A stretch of 64,000 bases of DNA from Xanthoparmelia taractica. Lineage: Eukaryota > Ascomycota > Lecanoromycetes > Lecanorales > Parmeliaceae. Positions 1-11,061 of this stretch are shown here, in pieces. A model generated the notes under the pieces. It searched no databases and was not told the origin of the DNA. It worked only from the letters and a program-made list of their open reading frames with translations. Position 1 is the first letter of the stretch. Every line of letters begins with the position of its first letter. The translations under genes and the position numbers were made by a program. The stretch spans positions 124,001 through 188,000 of the forward strand of contig JANQBS010000057.1 in the NCBI GenBank assembly GCA_033085395.1, given 5' to 3'.

Positions 1-2508
1 CATAAGTTGATCAGAGTTGGCCTGCCAAACCGCCTTCGTGGAGAAATCTGGGAGCTCACATCGGGATCCTTGTACATCCGGCTCCAGAAGCCGAGATTGT
101 TCACAGACACTCTATCGAAGTTCTCTGGACGTGAATCTTTGGCTATTGACGAAATCGAAAAAGACCTCAATCGCAGCTTACCAGAATATCCTGGCTTCCA
201 GAGCGAAGAAGGTATAGGACGTCTCAGACGAGTCTTGACAGCTTACAGCTGGATCAATGAAGAAGTGGGCTACTGCCAAGCTATGAACATTGTAGTCGCA
301 GCACTTCTCATGTAAGACACAGATCTCGGAGAGGTGACTACTGCTGACAGGCACAGCTATATGTCTGAGTCGCAAGCCTTCTTCTTGCTTTCTGTTTTGT
401 GTGATCGACTTTTGCCAGGTTACTACTCTACAACCATGTACGGTACGCTTTTAGACCAGCGAGTGTTCGAATCTTTGGTCGAAAAAACAATGCCGATACT
501 CTGGGAGCACCTTGTCAAGTCGGATGTACAGCTATCTGTGGTATCTCTGCCTTGGTTTCTTTCCCTTTATATCAACTCTATGCCTTTAATCTTCGCTTTT
601 AGAGTTCTTGATGTCTTCTTCTTGGAAGGTCCAAAGGTGCTGTTTCAGGTTGGGCTCGCCATCCTGAGAATCAATGGTGAGGACCTCCTGGACATTACTG
701 ACGATGGTGCATTCATATCGATACTCAAAACCTACTTTCGGCGCTTGGAAGAATCCGCACATCCAAAGTCGGAAAATGAGAAGCTCCGCGCTGTGACCAA
801 GTTCCAGGAACTCATGGTGGTTGCTTTTAGAGAATTCGCAGGCATCACTCAGAGTAGGATATCCGAGCAACGAGCAAAGCATAAAGACGCCGTGCTTGAC
901 AGCATTGAAAATTTTGCTAAGAGGACGTCGATCCGAAATCTGGGTCCCGAGAGCAAGCGTTTGAGCATGGACGATTTGGGCTTCCTCTACGATCGATTCT
1001 ATGGCATACTCTACGAGAGAGAACAACGTATGCAGGTTATAAGGGAAGACATCGACCGACGGGCCAAAGCCAGTAAGGAAAAGGCTACAGAAATCGTTAC
1101 TGGCATTCCTGGGAATTCTAGCATTGAGATAGGTCGGGTGGGTCTGGGGCCCAGCCCGACGTTGATGAATTATGATGGTTTTAGGGAGTTTTTAGCTAGC
1201 ATTACGCGTTGGGCTATCACAGATGCACCAACACCCCACAAAGACTTCACGTCCGAGAAGGCTAGCAGTGTCTATTCGGGGCACAGCGGAAGAGGGCGTA
1301 GCCCTTCGTTGTCACCATGGGGTGCAGGCAACTCTGAGCCTGCAGACCACGACTTTATGCAACGCCTCTATGGAAAGTGGAATAAGGACGATAATGACGG
1401 CTTGAGCTTGCAGGATGTGGTTACAGGTCTCGCACGCGTCAAAGGTACAACAGATATCATGACTAGTATCAGCTATTTTTTCGATTTGTACGATGATGAT
1501 CATGATGGCAAAGTTGACAGAGAAGGAATCTTACGCATTTCGGAAGCTTTGCTCTTCCTGACGCGGAGAGGTCTTGGAGTCACCCTAGCACCATCGCCCA
1601 TCTCAATCCCCTCCACAATTGACGACAGGATGGACCCTAAAAGCTCAAGTGCAGACGAAAGATTTCTGAGCAGTGTTAGTGCTTTCATCCGTCGCTGTTT
1701 CGAATATGCGGATCCGGACCATCCCCAAAACCAGAATAGCATAATCTCTCCTGATACCGACGTCAATTCCAATATGGACAACTTCACAGTTGGCGACTCC
1801 GACTCCGAAGAAGACCTCCTCGACTTTGGTCCCAAACACACGGCTGTTCAGCAACCTACATCTTTGGATCCACCACCTGCCGCACTACCTCGCCGCACAT
1901 CGTCCTTGGGTCATGCTCAGTCTAAATCTGTATCTAACCGATCTGCCAACGTCGCGCTCGACCCATCCAACCCTCTTCACATCACCCTCCCAACTTTTCG
2001 TATGGTAATCCTGGCCGATGACCTACTCCAACAATTCTTTGAATCCGCTTTCTCTGCATCCTTCCATCTTTCGGACCATCCAGCACATTCGCCGTCGCCG
2101 ACAGCACTGACGACTTTCTCTTCGCACACGCCCGCCTTGCCAGCTGCACCTCGGGGTGGTATCGTGCCACCTGCAAAGGGACTGAGAGGTGTGCTAGACA
2201 ACATAGTGAGCGATGGTATGAGAGTCGCGGGCGAAGTCCGTAAGAGGGTAGACGAAGCACAAAGAGAGATGGAGAGGAGTGCTTTACAACGCTCCGAAAC
2301 CGATCTAGACGATGAGGAAGAGAAAGGAGCGTATGGCGGGGATGCGGATAGAAGGAGTGTGAGAGAAGGTGATAGAGAATTATTGGAGGGAGAGGAGGCA
2401 GTTGTAGGAGTCGGCAGAGGTGGGAGCCTGCAGGTAGAGGAAGATCTATTGGAAGGTATGGACGCACAGGATGGCTCTGAAGAGAAGGCAAGGGTTGAGT
2501 TCGAGTGA
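1..2508 (+). CDS. GYP2: TBC-domain Rab GTPase-activating protein with C-terminal EF-hands, 5' end outside window
   Basis: Partial gene: the frame is open from base 1, so the N-terminus lies upstream. A 45-nt intron (312-356) restores the conserved run AALLIYMSESQAF; the nearby AG at 349-350 would also stay in frame but fits the family less well. Visible motifs are IEKDLNR (IxxDxxR arginine finger, visible residues 52-58), the glutamine finger in VGYCQAMN, and the TBC helices up to about visible residue 210. Further on, two EF-hand-like segments appear (NKDDNDGLSL and DLYDDDHDGKV), followed by a long acidic/serine-rich tail. TBC proteins accelerate GTP hydrolysis by Rab GTPases in vesicle traffic. 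TBC followed by EF-hand is the Gyp2/Mdr1 (TBC1D8/9) architecture; the usual GRAM domains would lie upstream. Family assignment is strong; the specific Rab target cannot be inferred. Confidence 0.9.
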
Positions 2509-3194
2509 TAGCATTGACCGTACGTGTGCTGGCGTGTTGGATTGACATGGCAAGGGTATCTACAGCAAAGATGAGGAATTGGTTCTTGGCGCAGAATCAG
2601 CAAGCGTCTTCGACTCGAGCAGGGGATTCGAGCAAAGGGCTCGAACAGGTAAACCTAGCAGAGGGCTTGAGCAGAGCCTTGAACTCTATGCGCTCGTCGA
2701 GATACAGTCTCGGCATTGCACGAAAGGGTTCACTTCTCTGTAAACCACCTTGTTGACATCGATTTTCCACAGGGACTAGAACCCGGTGGCCCTTCGTGTT
2801 CAATCCATTGCATTTCTCGATTGAAAGGGGATAAGAATTCTGACTACATTGCATGGGCCCCGAGGTGACGTTCAAGGTAGCGGCAAGGCTCTCTACCTGT
2901 GCTTGGAGATAGTTACTGTCGCAGCCCCAACCCCCAGTCGATTCATCGATAATTTGCTCGTCTCGTCTCTTCGAATGTGAAAAGGTTATGCGACGCTAAT
3001 GCCCAATTAGTCTGAATTTTCGAAGAGAATGTGAGCGCTTGTACACTTGAATTTTGAGTGCGCCTTATCACATCCAAAAGAACTGAATTTTGAAGCCAGC
3101 AACCGGTATACTCAAACACAAGATTAGCGGGCCGGAATATGAGGTGAACGTGTGGTGGTGGTGATGGTGTAAAGGGTCTGGGGGCACTGAATGA
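2509..3194. other. intergenic region
   Basis: Space between the TBC gene and the leader of the coiled-coil gene. Only short ORFs without recognisable features occur on either strand (longest about 90 codons, minus strand 2597-2875). No gene is called. Confidence 0.5.
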
Positions 3195-3919
3195 ATCACA
3201 TTGTCTCATACAAAGCCATTAGTGACCCAGTAAAAGGTTGGCTTGTGCTTCTGGTGCTTTGTCGTGAATTTCTACTAGCGTCTTTTCCGCATTCAGACTG
3301 ATCCAAATCAGCAAACCTCACTTTCAAAAATTAACCAACATCTCACTCACTCACTCAGTACACACACTTGACCAGTTCACCGCGTCAAGTTTCGCAATTC
3401 CTTCCATCATTCCTACATACTACCCACATCGCTTGAACCAGCACAGCTAGACCTCACATCTACACTTCATCAACACCAACAAGTACAGTACAGACTTCGA
3501 CTGCATCATCGCGTCACACCTCACATTCTCTTCATCAGTATCACTCAGTACAAATTTTATTCTGAACATCTCACCGCGTCACACTCATATCCCTCTTCGC
3601 CACCACCACCAAGTTCAAACTTCTTATACAACACATCCTCCATCTCTTCGTCACCATCACTAAGTCCAGGCGTCGGATACATTACCGCGTCACATTTCAC
3701 ATCCCTCTTCATCAACACCATTGATTTCAGACTTCGCATACATTACAGCGTCACATCATCTCACATCTCTCCTCTCGCCACCATTGCTAAACTCAGATTT
3801 CGCATACATCACCGCGTGACATCTTACAACTCATCGTCATCAGCACCAACTTCACGTCTCACATACATCGTTACATTCATCAATCATTGCAACAAAGTCT
3901 CGACCCACCGACAGCACAA
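3195..3919 (+). promoter_or_regulatory. long ATG-free, C/A-rich 5' leader
   Basis: About 725 nt directly before the first ATG of the coiled-coil gene contain no ATG on the plus strand, where roughly eleven would be expected by chance. The stretch is rich in CA, CT and TC and poor in G. This is what a long scanned 5' untranslated leader should look like, although the transcription start is not visible. It contains an iterated element listed separately. Confidence 0.55.
3375..3880 (+). repeat. degenerate minisatellite with CGCGTCAC core
   Basis: A motif reading CGCGTCA(C) recurs at about 3381, 3510, 3575, 3686 and, with one mismatch, 3747 (AGCGTCAC) and 3813 (CGCGTGAC). Flanks also recur: GACTTCGCATACATTAC before the core and CACATCTCTC plus CACCA after it. 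Spacings of 129, 65, 111, 61 and 66 bp fit a unit of about 60-66 bp with some copies decayed. Every copy lies in the ATG-free leader. Confidence 0.7.
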
Positions 3920-6667
3920 ATGGCGGGAAGACTGGAAGACCACGTTCATATGTTCAGAAAAAAATGGGAAGACTGTTTGGGCGCCTTAGAAGAAGAGACG
4001 CGTCAGAAAACGGAGGTCGAAGCCGCCAACGAGAAGCTGACGACCGAGATCCGAACTCTAAAGGCTGACTACGCCAATCTCGAGAAACACACCAAAAACT
4101 GTGAAAAGGCAACCAATAAAGCCCAGAAAGAGGCTAAAAACGCAGAAGGCCGTGCAAATCACCACATCAATAGCCAGAAGGGCCAACTGAAGAACGCGGA
4201 ACGTAGGTACGAAATTACGGCACGAGATCTACAGGAGTGGAGATCCAAATATGGGTGGTCTGTAGATAAACCTGCCGAAGAGAAGCATGATCTTCAGGTG
4301 AGACTTTCCGAATGGCAATCAAAGGCAGAAAAGGCGTACAACGAAATCGCTGTCTTAGAAGGCCAGATCCAAGGGACACCGGACCAGATAGGGCTCCATC
4401 AGGCGTTGGAACAATGGGAGGAGCACAAAGGTTGTTCGGAGGAGTTTGCACAACTTGAAGATAAGCTTCATGACGCAACGGAGCGCCAGCAGAAGCTGGA
4501 GGCAGATCTCGCTGCCGGCAAACAGCGTTATCGGAAAGCGGAATCGGAAATGCAGGTCCTCCAGACCAGAGCGAACCAGCTTGAACAGGCCAACATGGCC
4601 ATACAGGATCAAGACAAGACCAATGATTACTTGCGGTACATCCAGCAGCTGGAGTCCGATCTCAGGATCAGTACAGAGCGATGTCAGAAAATGGAAGAGG
4701 ACATGAAGGCATTCCTAGAAACGGTCAACCAGGGGGGGCAGGAGAAGACCGATTTCGACATGTCAGATGTCGACATGTTAGAGAAGGAGAAGCTAGAATC
4801 AGATCTCAATGCTTTTCAGGAGAGACAGCAACAAAAGGAGTCGGATATGATGGCACTCCAGGAAAAATACATCCAACTAGAACAAGACAACCAGGCTTTC
4901 CAAGACTATATCAAGGACTTGCTGCAGAAGATGGAGTCAGACCAGCAAGCGAGCAGAGAACAATGTCAAGAAAAAGATTCGAACATGAATGCACTCCAAG
5001 CAAAAGCCAACCAGCTAGAGTCAGATCTCAGCACGACGAAGGCACACTATCTGACAATCAAATCAAATATGGAGGCACTCGAGGAAAAGGCCGATCAGCT
5101 GGAATTAGATCTCAAAGTGGCGAATGAGCAACACGAGATAACAAAATCAAAAATGGAGGAAGTTCAACAGGAGGCAGACCGATCGGAGCCGAATGTCGAA
5201 GCGACTGAGCAATACCAGACAATGCAGTCAAATATGGAAGCAATCCAATATTCACTCGAATTGGATCTTGAGTCCGCAAGAGAGCAATGCCAGACACTAA
5301 ATTCAAGCATGGAGAGACTCCAAGGAGAGGTAGATCGGCTGGAGGAGGCCAATCAAAAATACCAGAAAGAGGAAAAGGAGAGACTACAGTCCGAAATCTC
5401 CAAGATGGAGGAGCAGGATAAGGAGGGGAACAAAAAGATAGCGGACCTTGTGCAGCGATATATCGGAGAGCGTAATGAGTTGTTGAAACAACAGAACAGT
5501 TCGAGGTACCCAGAGCAAGACACCAAGAAGGAAGCCGAACGTAGTCAGGTGAGCGGCTCTGCCCACATTATGGGCTCCTCTCCCTTCTTGTCCAATTTAG
5601 CTTAGGACCCTTATGCTGATATACTCTACTAGGTCACCCCGCCTTCCTCACCAGTATACACGACAGATGAGGGTAGTCAAGATCTGGAGAAAACTCCCCG
5701 CCCCAAAGTATCACTGCGTCAAGACCTCGGCTTTACTTCTCGGGATCATAGCGATGAAGACGTGTTCGACGAAGTGCAGTCCGACGTTTCCATACCGCAG
5801 CAACAGGGCGCAGTGCTGTCAAAGCAAGCGAAGACAAATGAAGAGAAGGGGGACGCGAGTGCAGAGAGTTTGAAGAACATCTTTCCGGAGTATGCTGAAG
5901 AGCATGCCATAGCGAGCATGCGTGGAGGTAAGAAGAATATATTCTCAATGGGGCGTAAAGCAAAGAACCTTGACACACTCCAAATACGGGCGAAGGAACG
6001 AGCAAAGGAACAGTCAGAAGTCCTCGAGAGCCTATTCGAGTGTACACCAGCGAAGGCCAACGCCATCGACCGACGTCTAAAGGCTCTGGGTCCAGGTTGC
6101 CGACTTCAGGAAGCACCAGCGCTCGTCGCATATGAGCTATCAGAAATACCGGAAGACACCTACAAGGGATTGGCATCTGGCCAGCTCGTTGCGACTATGC
6201 CGCGCAACGAGGTCCAAGACAGAGGAACGAGTCCGGAGAATTTTGCCGATGATAAGGGTACCGACACCACAGGCCTGCCCGCCGAAGAAGTCGCAGACCC
6301 TCCCCTTATCGCTAGAGACGAGGCGACAGACGTTACAAACGTGCTCGTCGAGGGAGTTTCGGTTTCTAAGAAATCGTACAAAATTTGGGACTTATTTTGT
6401 TTGTTTCTATTATTGTTGCTGATGATCATTCTCGGCATTTTCTACTTGCGTGGGTGGCTGAAAGGCGATCCTGTGCTCGAGTTTTCGGACGGCACCATAT
6501 ATAGGAACGTTTTCTCTCATCGGCACACGCCCTTCCCAACGCCTTCACTTAACGCTTCGACGCGTGTCACACTCGTCTACCCGCCAACGCCGGCGCCGCA
6601 GCTTGGATTGGCGAGAATGATAAATGGAAACTCGTGGGGTGCGGGATTGGTGGGGAGGAAGTGGTAG
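3920..6667 (+). CDS. long coiled-coil protein with one C-terminal transmembrane segment
   Basis: Two exons, 3920-5548 and 5633-6667; the 84-nt intron has a GTGAGC donor, ends in CTACTAG and keeps phase 0, giving about 887 residues. The ATG at 3920 has an A at -3 and is the first ATG after the ATG-free leader. Residues 1 to about 540 are almost continuous heptad-type coiled coil rich in E, Q, K and L, with an internal repeat of about 35-40 residues (QLE-DL ... KS-MEALEEKADQ) in the second half. A hydrophobic helix near residues 785-805 (LFCLFLLLLLMIILGIFYL) precedes a short tail of about 80 residues. The shape suggests a tethering or scaffold protein held in a membrane by its C-terminal part. 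I do not recognise the family. The stop at 6665 sits at the edge of a G-rich tract, so the true C-terminus is somewhat uncertain. Confidence 0.75.
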
Positions 6668-6745
6668 GGGGGTGGCGGGGGGAGGGAGGGGGGGTTGGAG
6701 AGGGGGGAGGGGAGTGGGGAGTGGGGAGTGGGGAGGAGGGGGGAT
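6665..6745 (+). repeat. G-rich tract with many GGGG runs (G-quadruplex candidate)
   Basis: About 80 nt of almost only G and A/T spacers on the coding strand, with at least ten runs of three or more G and a short repeat of the form GGGGAGT. It begins at the stop codon of the coiled-coil gene, so it would be in the mRNA 3' end as well as in the DNA. Confidence 0.8.
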
Positions 6746-6960
6746 TGGTGGTGGCGGTGCCGTTGTGGAAAGTAAGGAACGATTCAGACCTCGTGTTATG
6801 GGAAACCGCAGACTACCAACCCGTCATCGAAGACCCGGGCGAACCTCCTCATCATCTTCCTCCCGAACAAGCAGGGACTTCTTTGGTTCATAGTTGGGCT
6901 CGGCATTTGCTTTAGCGATGCTCGAGTCCAGGCTATGGACAGGAGTCTTTTGCTCATGGC

Positions 6961-6995
6961 CATTCAGCGCCCTCCGTTATAGAGGGCGCTGAATG
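6961..6995. repeat. perfect 14-bp inverted repeat (hairpin)
   Basis: CATTCAGCGCCCTC at 6961-6974 is exactly complementary to GAGGGCGCTGAATG at 6982-6995, with a 7-nt loop CGTTATA. It lies about 300 bp past the coiled-coil gene's stop and directly before two further hairpins. Confidence 0.85.
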
Positions 6996-7001
6996 ACTCC
7001 G

Positions 7002-7084
7002 TCCCGCTTTTCAGTTATATGCTGAACGGTAGGCACCGGAGGAGTCTATCCCCGCTATCTCAACTACATGTTGAGACGGTAGGC
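7002..7084. repeat. tandem pair of related hairpin units with CGGTAGGC tails
   Basis: Unit A (7002-7034) and unit B (7050-7084) share CCCGCT at the start, a hairpin in the middle and CGGTAGGC at the end. The stem is TTCAG/CTGAA in A and TCTCAAC/GTTGAGA in B, with 5-nt loops TATAT and TACAT. The stem sequences differ on both arms yet stay complementary. Confidence 0.75.
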
Positions 7085-8602
7085 TATGGACTTAATTGCC
7101 TGACAAAAATGCTCGGGAGGATCGTGTTTGGGGAGGGGAGCCTGGGTTCTTAGATGATGGGTTGGTATGTCTTGCTGGTAGACCATGTCCGGGGGGTTTT
7201 CTTTTTGTTAGAATAGCGTGCAAGATCCGCCGATTGGCGAGAGAGATACATAATTGTATCATTAATGATAGACGGAGACCATGAAACCAAACATATTTAC
7301 ATATGTCCTTCAGAAGATAGAAAGACGTGACATTGTGTGGTGTAGCGTAGATTCGATGATACACTATTATTTCTGTAAAGTAATCAACCATGCCCCAACG
7401 TACGAGTACTACCCTGACCTACCAGCCTTTTCGCATCAAAATATCCCGAAGCGGCCGGCTCTCCTTCCACTGCACATCATGGCCCATTTGACCGAACGAC
7501 CGAAAAATCCTCCAACGCAGACAAGGCGCCCCCCAGTCGGTCAGACGTCACATTCTCCTCCAAGCTCTCTCCCTCATTCGGAGCAAACCGTAATCAATCC
7601 ACAACCTCCCCCGTTTTCGCCACCGAGACGCAGTGCTCTTGTCACCTTTGCGCCAATACCATTACGTGCCACAACACAAAAAAGAAATTAAAGAAAGAGA
7701 GAGTGATACCTTTGCCTTGCAGGATTTCACCTTTGGCAGCCGCGCCTAAGCATTTGCGCAGCCCCTTTATTTGCCCCGTCCCTGCTGCAAAACCCAAAAT
7801 ACGCCTGGTTTGTATCATCTCACGAAAAAAGAATGGAAAGAATCGATAGTAAGGAAGCACAGAAAAGTGGAGCGCAGGTCCTCTCGCCTTGGAGGTTGTC
7901 ATCAATCCCGAAGAGCGCCGATTGTAGGCACTGGATACTTTGCATTTTGCGCAGCGGTGCTCCTGCTGCTTCGTCCACTCTTGGCCTTTTGTTCCCATTT
8001 GGGCAAAAGAAAGTGGAGCTCGTCCCTTCCTTCCCGTCAGGGAGAATGAATGTACTCTGGCTTAGCTTGAGCAGCGATTGCGGGAGGAGGTGCTGCCGCA
8101 GCAGCGTTCCAATCTGACTCTTCTTCCCTTTTGCTTCTTGGCTTTTCGTCTGGACATGCCTCATTCAGGCAACATGCTATTTTGCAAATCCCTTCCTCCT
8201 CCTCCTACAGGGCGAGATGAATGCCTTCATTTCACATTCGTCAATGACGATGCTGCGCACAGTCAGCGGAGTCGCGCGAATTCGGTGAGATGCAGAGAGT
8301 CTTTGGCACGGTCAATGGCATGCTTCACCGTGGGAAAGACGAGTATATAAACCATCATGGTGTCCCCAATACCTACCATCATCGTTCAACATCATCTCCA
8401 TCGTCTTACAGAATCATAGACCCTCGAGCATAACCAGCCATCCCGAACACTCCTCTCAATCGCCCTTTCATACGCCCTTTTCTTCATACGCGACTTCTCC
8501 ATACTCCTCGCCCTCCGATCAAGCAGTACTTCGCGTTCAAGCTCAATCAATTCTCCAGCATCTTCATCGATTCTCCAAACATCAACGACCATCTCCCGCA
8601 AC
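7085..8602. other. gene-poor region with promoter of the first zinc-ribbon gene
   Basis: No convincing coding region apart from low-complexity ORFs (for example 7281-7691, proline-rich toward its end). A TATATAAA sequence at about 8344-8351, followed by a pyrimidine-rich leader with repeated CATC and TCTCC words, is a plausible core promoter for the gene at 8603. Confidence 0.45.
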
Positions 8603-8821
8603 ATGGCCAACAGCAGCCTTTCACCCTCAGACGCCTCCCTCGACATCCGCCCTCGTCGTGGCTCGGGCTCGCAATGCTATGGCTTCGGCGCTTTGGTCAA
8701 TTTCGCGAGGTCTGCGTTTTGGGTCTGCAGCCACTGCGAGCACATCAACAATGGGGCATATTGCCCTGTAATGTGCGGTGCCTGTGGACATAGGAAGTGT
8801 ATCGCTTGTAGAGACTGCTGA
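8603..8821 (+). CDS. small zinc-ribbon protein, WxCxxC type (paralogue A)
   Basis: A 72-residue single-exon ORF starting at the ATG in CAACATGGCC. The C-terminal half carries W40, C42-x2-C45, C58-x2-C61 and the block CGHRKCIAC, ending with CRDC: a likely pair of zinc knuckles. The N-terminal 35 residues are serine-rich and look disordered; no signal peptide is seen. Two other genes in this window (12857 and 14725) end in the same pattern, so this is a local family. Similar small cysteine-rich proteins with a WxCxxC...CxxCxHxxC layout are numerous in filamentous ascomycetes, mostly without known function. The TATA sequence some 250 bp upstream supports it being a real gene. Confidence 0.6.
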   Translation: MANSSLSPSDASLDIRPRRGSGSQCYGFGALVNFARSAFWVCSHCEHINNGAYCPVMCGACGHRKCIACRDC

Positions 8822-9275
8822 GGTCATAGCTTTTTCTATGAGGGAAGATTGATAACGGGGGAGATTGTGACACGGGATGGATGGAGAGGTACAAGGAGGG
8901 GCTAGGGATAAGAGGGAAAGGGATGCACAAGGGGGAACGGATAGCGGAATATGTGGAAGTGGAAGGTGTTTGTTGGGGCTTTGCTAGCTTGGACTGTTTG
9001 CAGGTTCAAATTGTATTGCTTTCCTGCTGGCGTTTGGCGACCATCTTCATTTTCTTTCCTTGTCTTTGTAGCTTGGCTTTGGCACAAGAGAATGAGATTA
9101 TACGTGCTTTATCTGTGAACAAATTCCAGACCCTTCGGTCCGTCCAGAGTAAAGCCTGATCTTAATAAGCCAGAGCCCACGTAAGTTTAAGACCTCCATC
9201 AAAGCTGTAGCCGATGTTGTCCGACCAACGAGCTGGTCAGTAAAGTATGCTTCCTACGCTATGCAAATGCTAGAA
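8822..9275. other. intergenic region
   Basis: Lies between the 3' ends of the convergent zinc-ribbon gene and PFA5. Presumably 3' UTRs; nothing else recognised. Confidence 0.5.
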
Positions 9276-11061
9276 TCAATGATGTACATGGCCATTTGTA
9301 TGTCCGAGGCCGGCTTCTAAATCCACCCCGTTAGCTTCACCTCTGTCGTGTCCCGTATCCCGGCCTTGCTTCTCGTCCTGATTGCTGTCTATTCCCGGTG
9401 CGGTATCTGCAGCCGTAGCTCTATGGGACCGCCGTCTCCTGCGCTTCGGCTTTCTATGCGTCTTCTCATCGCCGATTTCCCCTGGACTGGCGATACCCGC
9501 TTCGACCCGCATTCGTTGGACGACAGGGCCCGTGGCAAACTGGGCGTCTCTCCGGTCGTGGTTGCAACATGGGCTGTATTTGATCGGCAGGAACCAATCG
9601 TACCAATGATCTCCCATTACCGTCTTGAAGTTTTGATACGGCCCCAGATCGAAAGGATTCTCTCCAGGCTTGGTATGCAGGATCGCAAACGTCTTTATAG
9701 CGCCTGATGCTTGTTCTCCAGCAGGTAAGCCAGAGTTTGAAGTTGGCGCCGCCGTCGAGAAAGAGACGGTACGAAAGCCGGTCGGGGTTTCTGGAGGCTT
9801 CGGCATGTGAATGGCCAGTGTCCAGACTATGGTCCTCCTGGAGAGGTTCTCGATGGTTGTGGTATTGATGAGGGCAAATTGGAGGGAGCTGCCGGTCATG
9901 CCTAGAGCGAAAAGACCGAAGATAGCGCCTCTGGAGGCTCATCAGTCCCCATCACACATGCGAGAGTGCAGGTTCGCCTACAAGCAAACAACGACCAGCC
10001 AGTGAACATGAAGAGAGTGGGTCTGGAAAGGGTGTATGTTAGCCTAAAGATGTTATGAACGTTGAAACAAGCTTTCTGGCTTTGCCTGGTGGCTTTTGTT
10101 CAAGCCTTATGAGAGCCCGTATTTGGGATTTAAAGTAGCGAAGTCTGCTCACCTCTCTTCTGTACTCTGCAAGAAAATATGCTGTGACAATGAGATTGAA
10201 GATACAGTATATCGTATTCCAGCCCACGAATTGGATGAAAAACTTGAATGACGTTTCAGAAACCACACCTCCGACCCTAGCCGTGGTCAGTTCTAAACTT
10301 CATGCGATCGACCATGATATAGAACCGTTGTTTTAAATTTGGTCGTCCACCCAATAGCTAAGACTTGTGTAATAGAGCACCTACCAAGGGCAGAAGTGAT
10401 CCATTTTGCGAACGCACCGCTCGATCTCACGACAATGATGCGCTCGGTCTGGTTTCCAATTCAGGCAGGTAGAGCACCAAATAGGGCGACCATCTGTTTG
10501 ACAGACAAATGCATCCCTGCTGTAGAAGTCTTGCAAGCCCGGCGCTGGCTCCGTAGTCGCAGGCGCTGTAGATACCTCGCCCGCATAACCATGGCCAGAG
10601 AGGCTTCCGTTCTCCGCGCTCTTCCGGCGAGCGTTTCCCGCAGTACTTCTATCGGAGCTTTGGCTAGATCCTTTCCTGCAACGCTGACCCTTCTCTTTTG
10701 CTTTACTCACTTGCAAAGCGTACCACTGGCTGCTGCGTGGAGCGTATCCGGGATTTACGGTAACGGTATAAAGGAGCCGGGCGTAAGTGACGACAAAGAG
10801 GGAGAGAAGGACAGAGTATACTACAAGGATGCCAATCGCTAGGCCAGGACGACGAGCATGGAGGGTGTTGGGAGGCCTGAGGAGGTAGTCCACTGTTTAT
10901 GCTCGTTAGCATGGAATAGGCAACGGATTTCAAGATCTTTGACCGCATAACAGCTTTATCTCGACCCAGGAGACGTACCCCACAAGTCCGACCAGGACCA
11001 GTGGAATGACCCGGGATACCCATAAATTTGTAGCTTTATTGATAGATGCATTCGGGGCCAT
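9276..11061 (-). CDS. PFA5: DHHC-family protein S-palmitoyltransferase, PFA5 type
   Basis: Five exons: 11061-10944, 10892-10385, 10276-10153, 10022-9982 and 9930-9276; phases agree throughout and give 481 residues. The first exon reads MAPNASINKATNLWVSRVIP, and two hydrophobic segments follow. The zinc/catalytic region runs CSTCLNWKPDRAHHC ... RCVRKMDHFCPWVGGVVSET, so the usual DHHC is DHFC here: the second histidine is phenylalanine while the acceptor cysteine is kept. Two more membrane helices follow (IYCIFNLIVTAYFLA and the spliced LHVHWLVVVCLGAIFGLFALGM), then NTTTIENL, which includes the conserved TTxE motif. The enzyme transfers palmitate from acyl-CoA to cysteines of membrane proteins. 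The 41-nt exon 4 is needed to rebuild the fourth helix. The intron 1 donor is GTCAAA, a weak match to consensus. The C-terminus is basic (KPKRRRRRSHR) and His-rich at the end. Confidence 0.92.

Noticed and set aside
7281..7691. 136-codon proline-rich ORF on the plus strand
   Set aside because: Low complexity, no domain, no intron or promoter support; the second half is simple-sequence derived.
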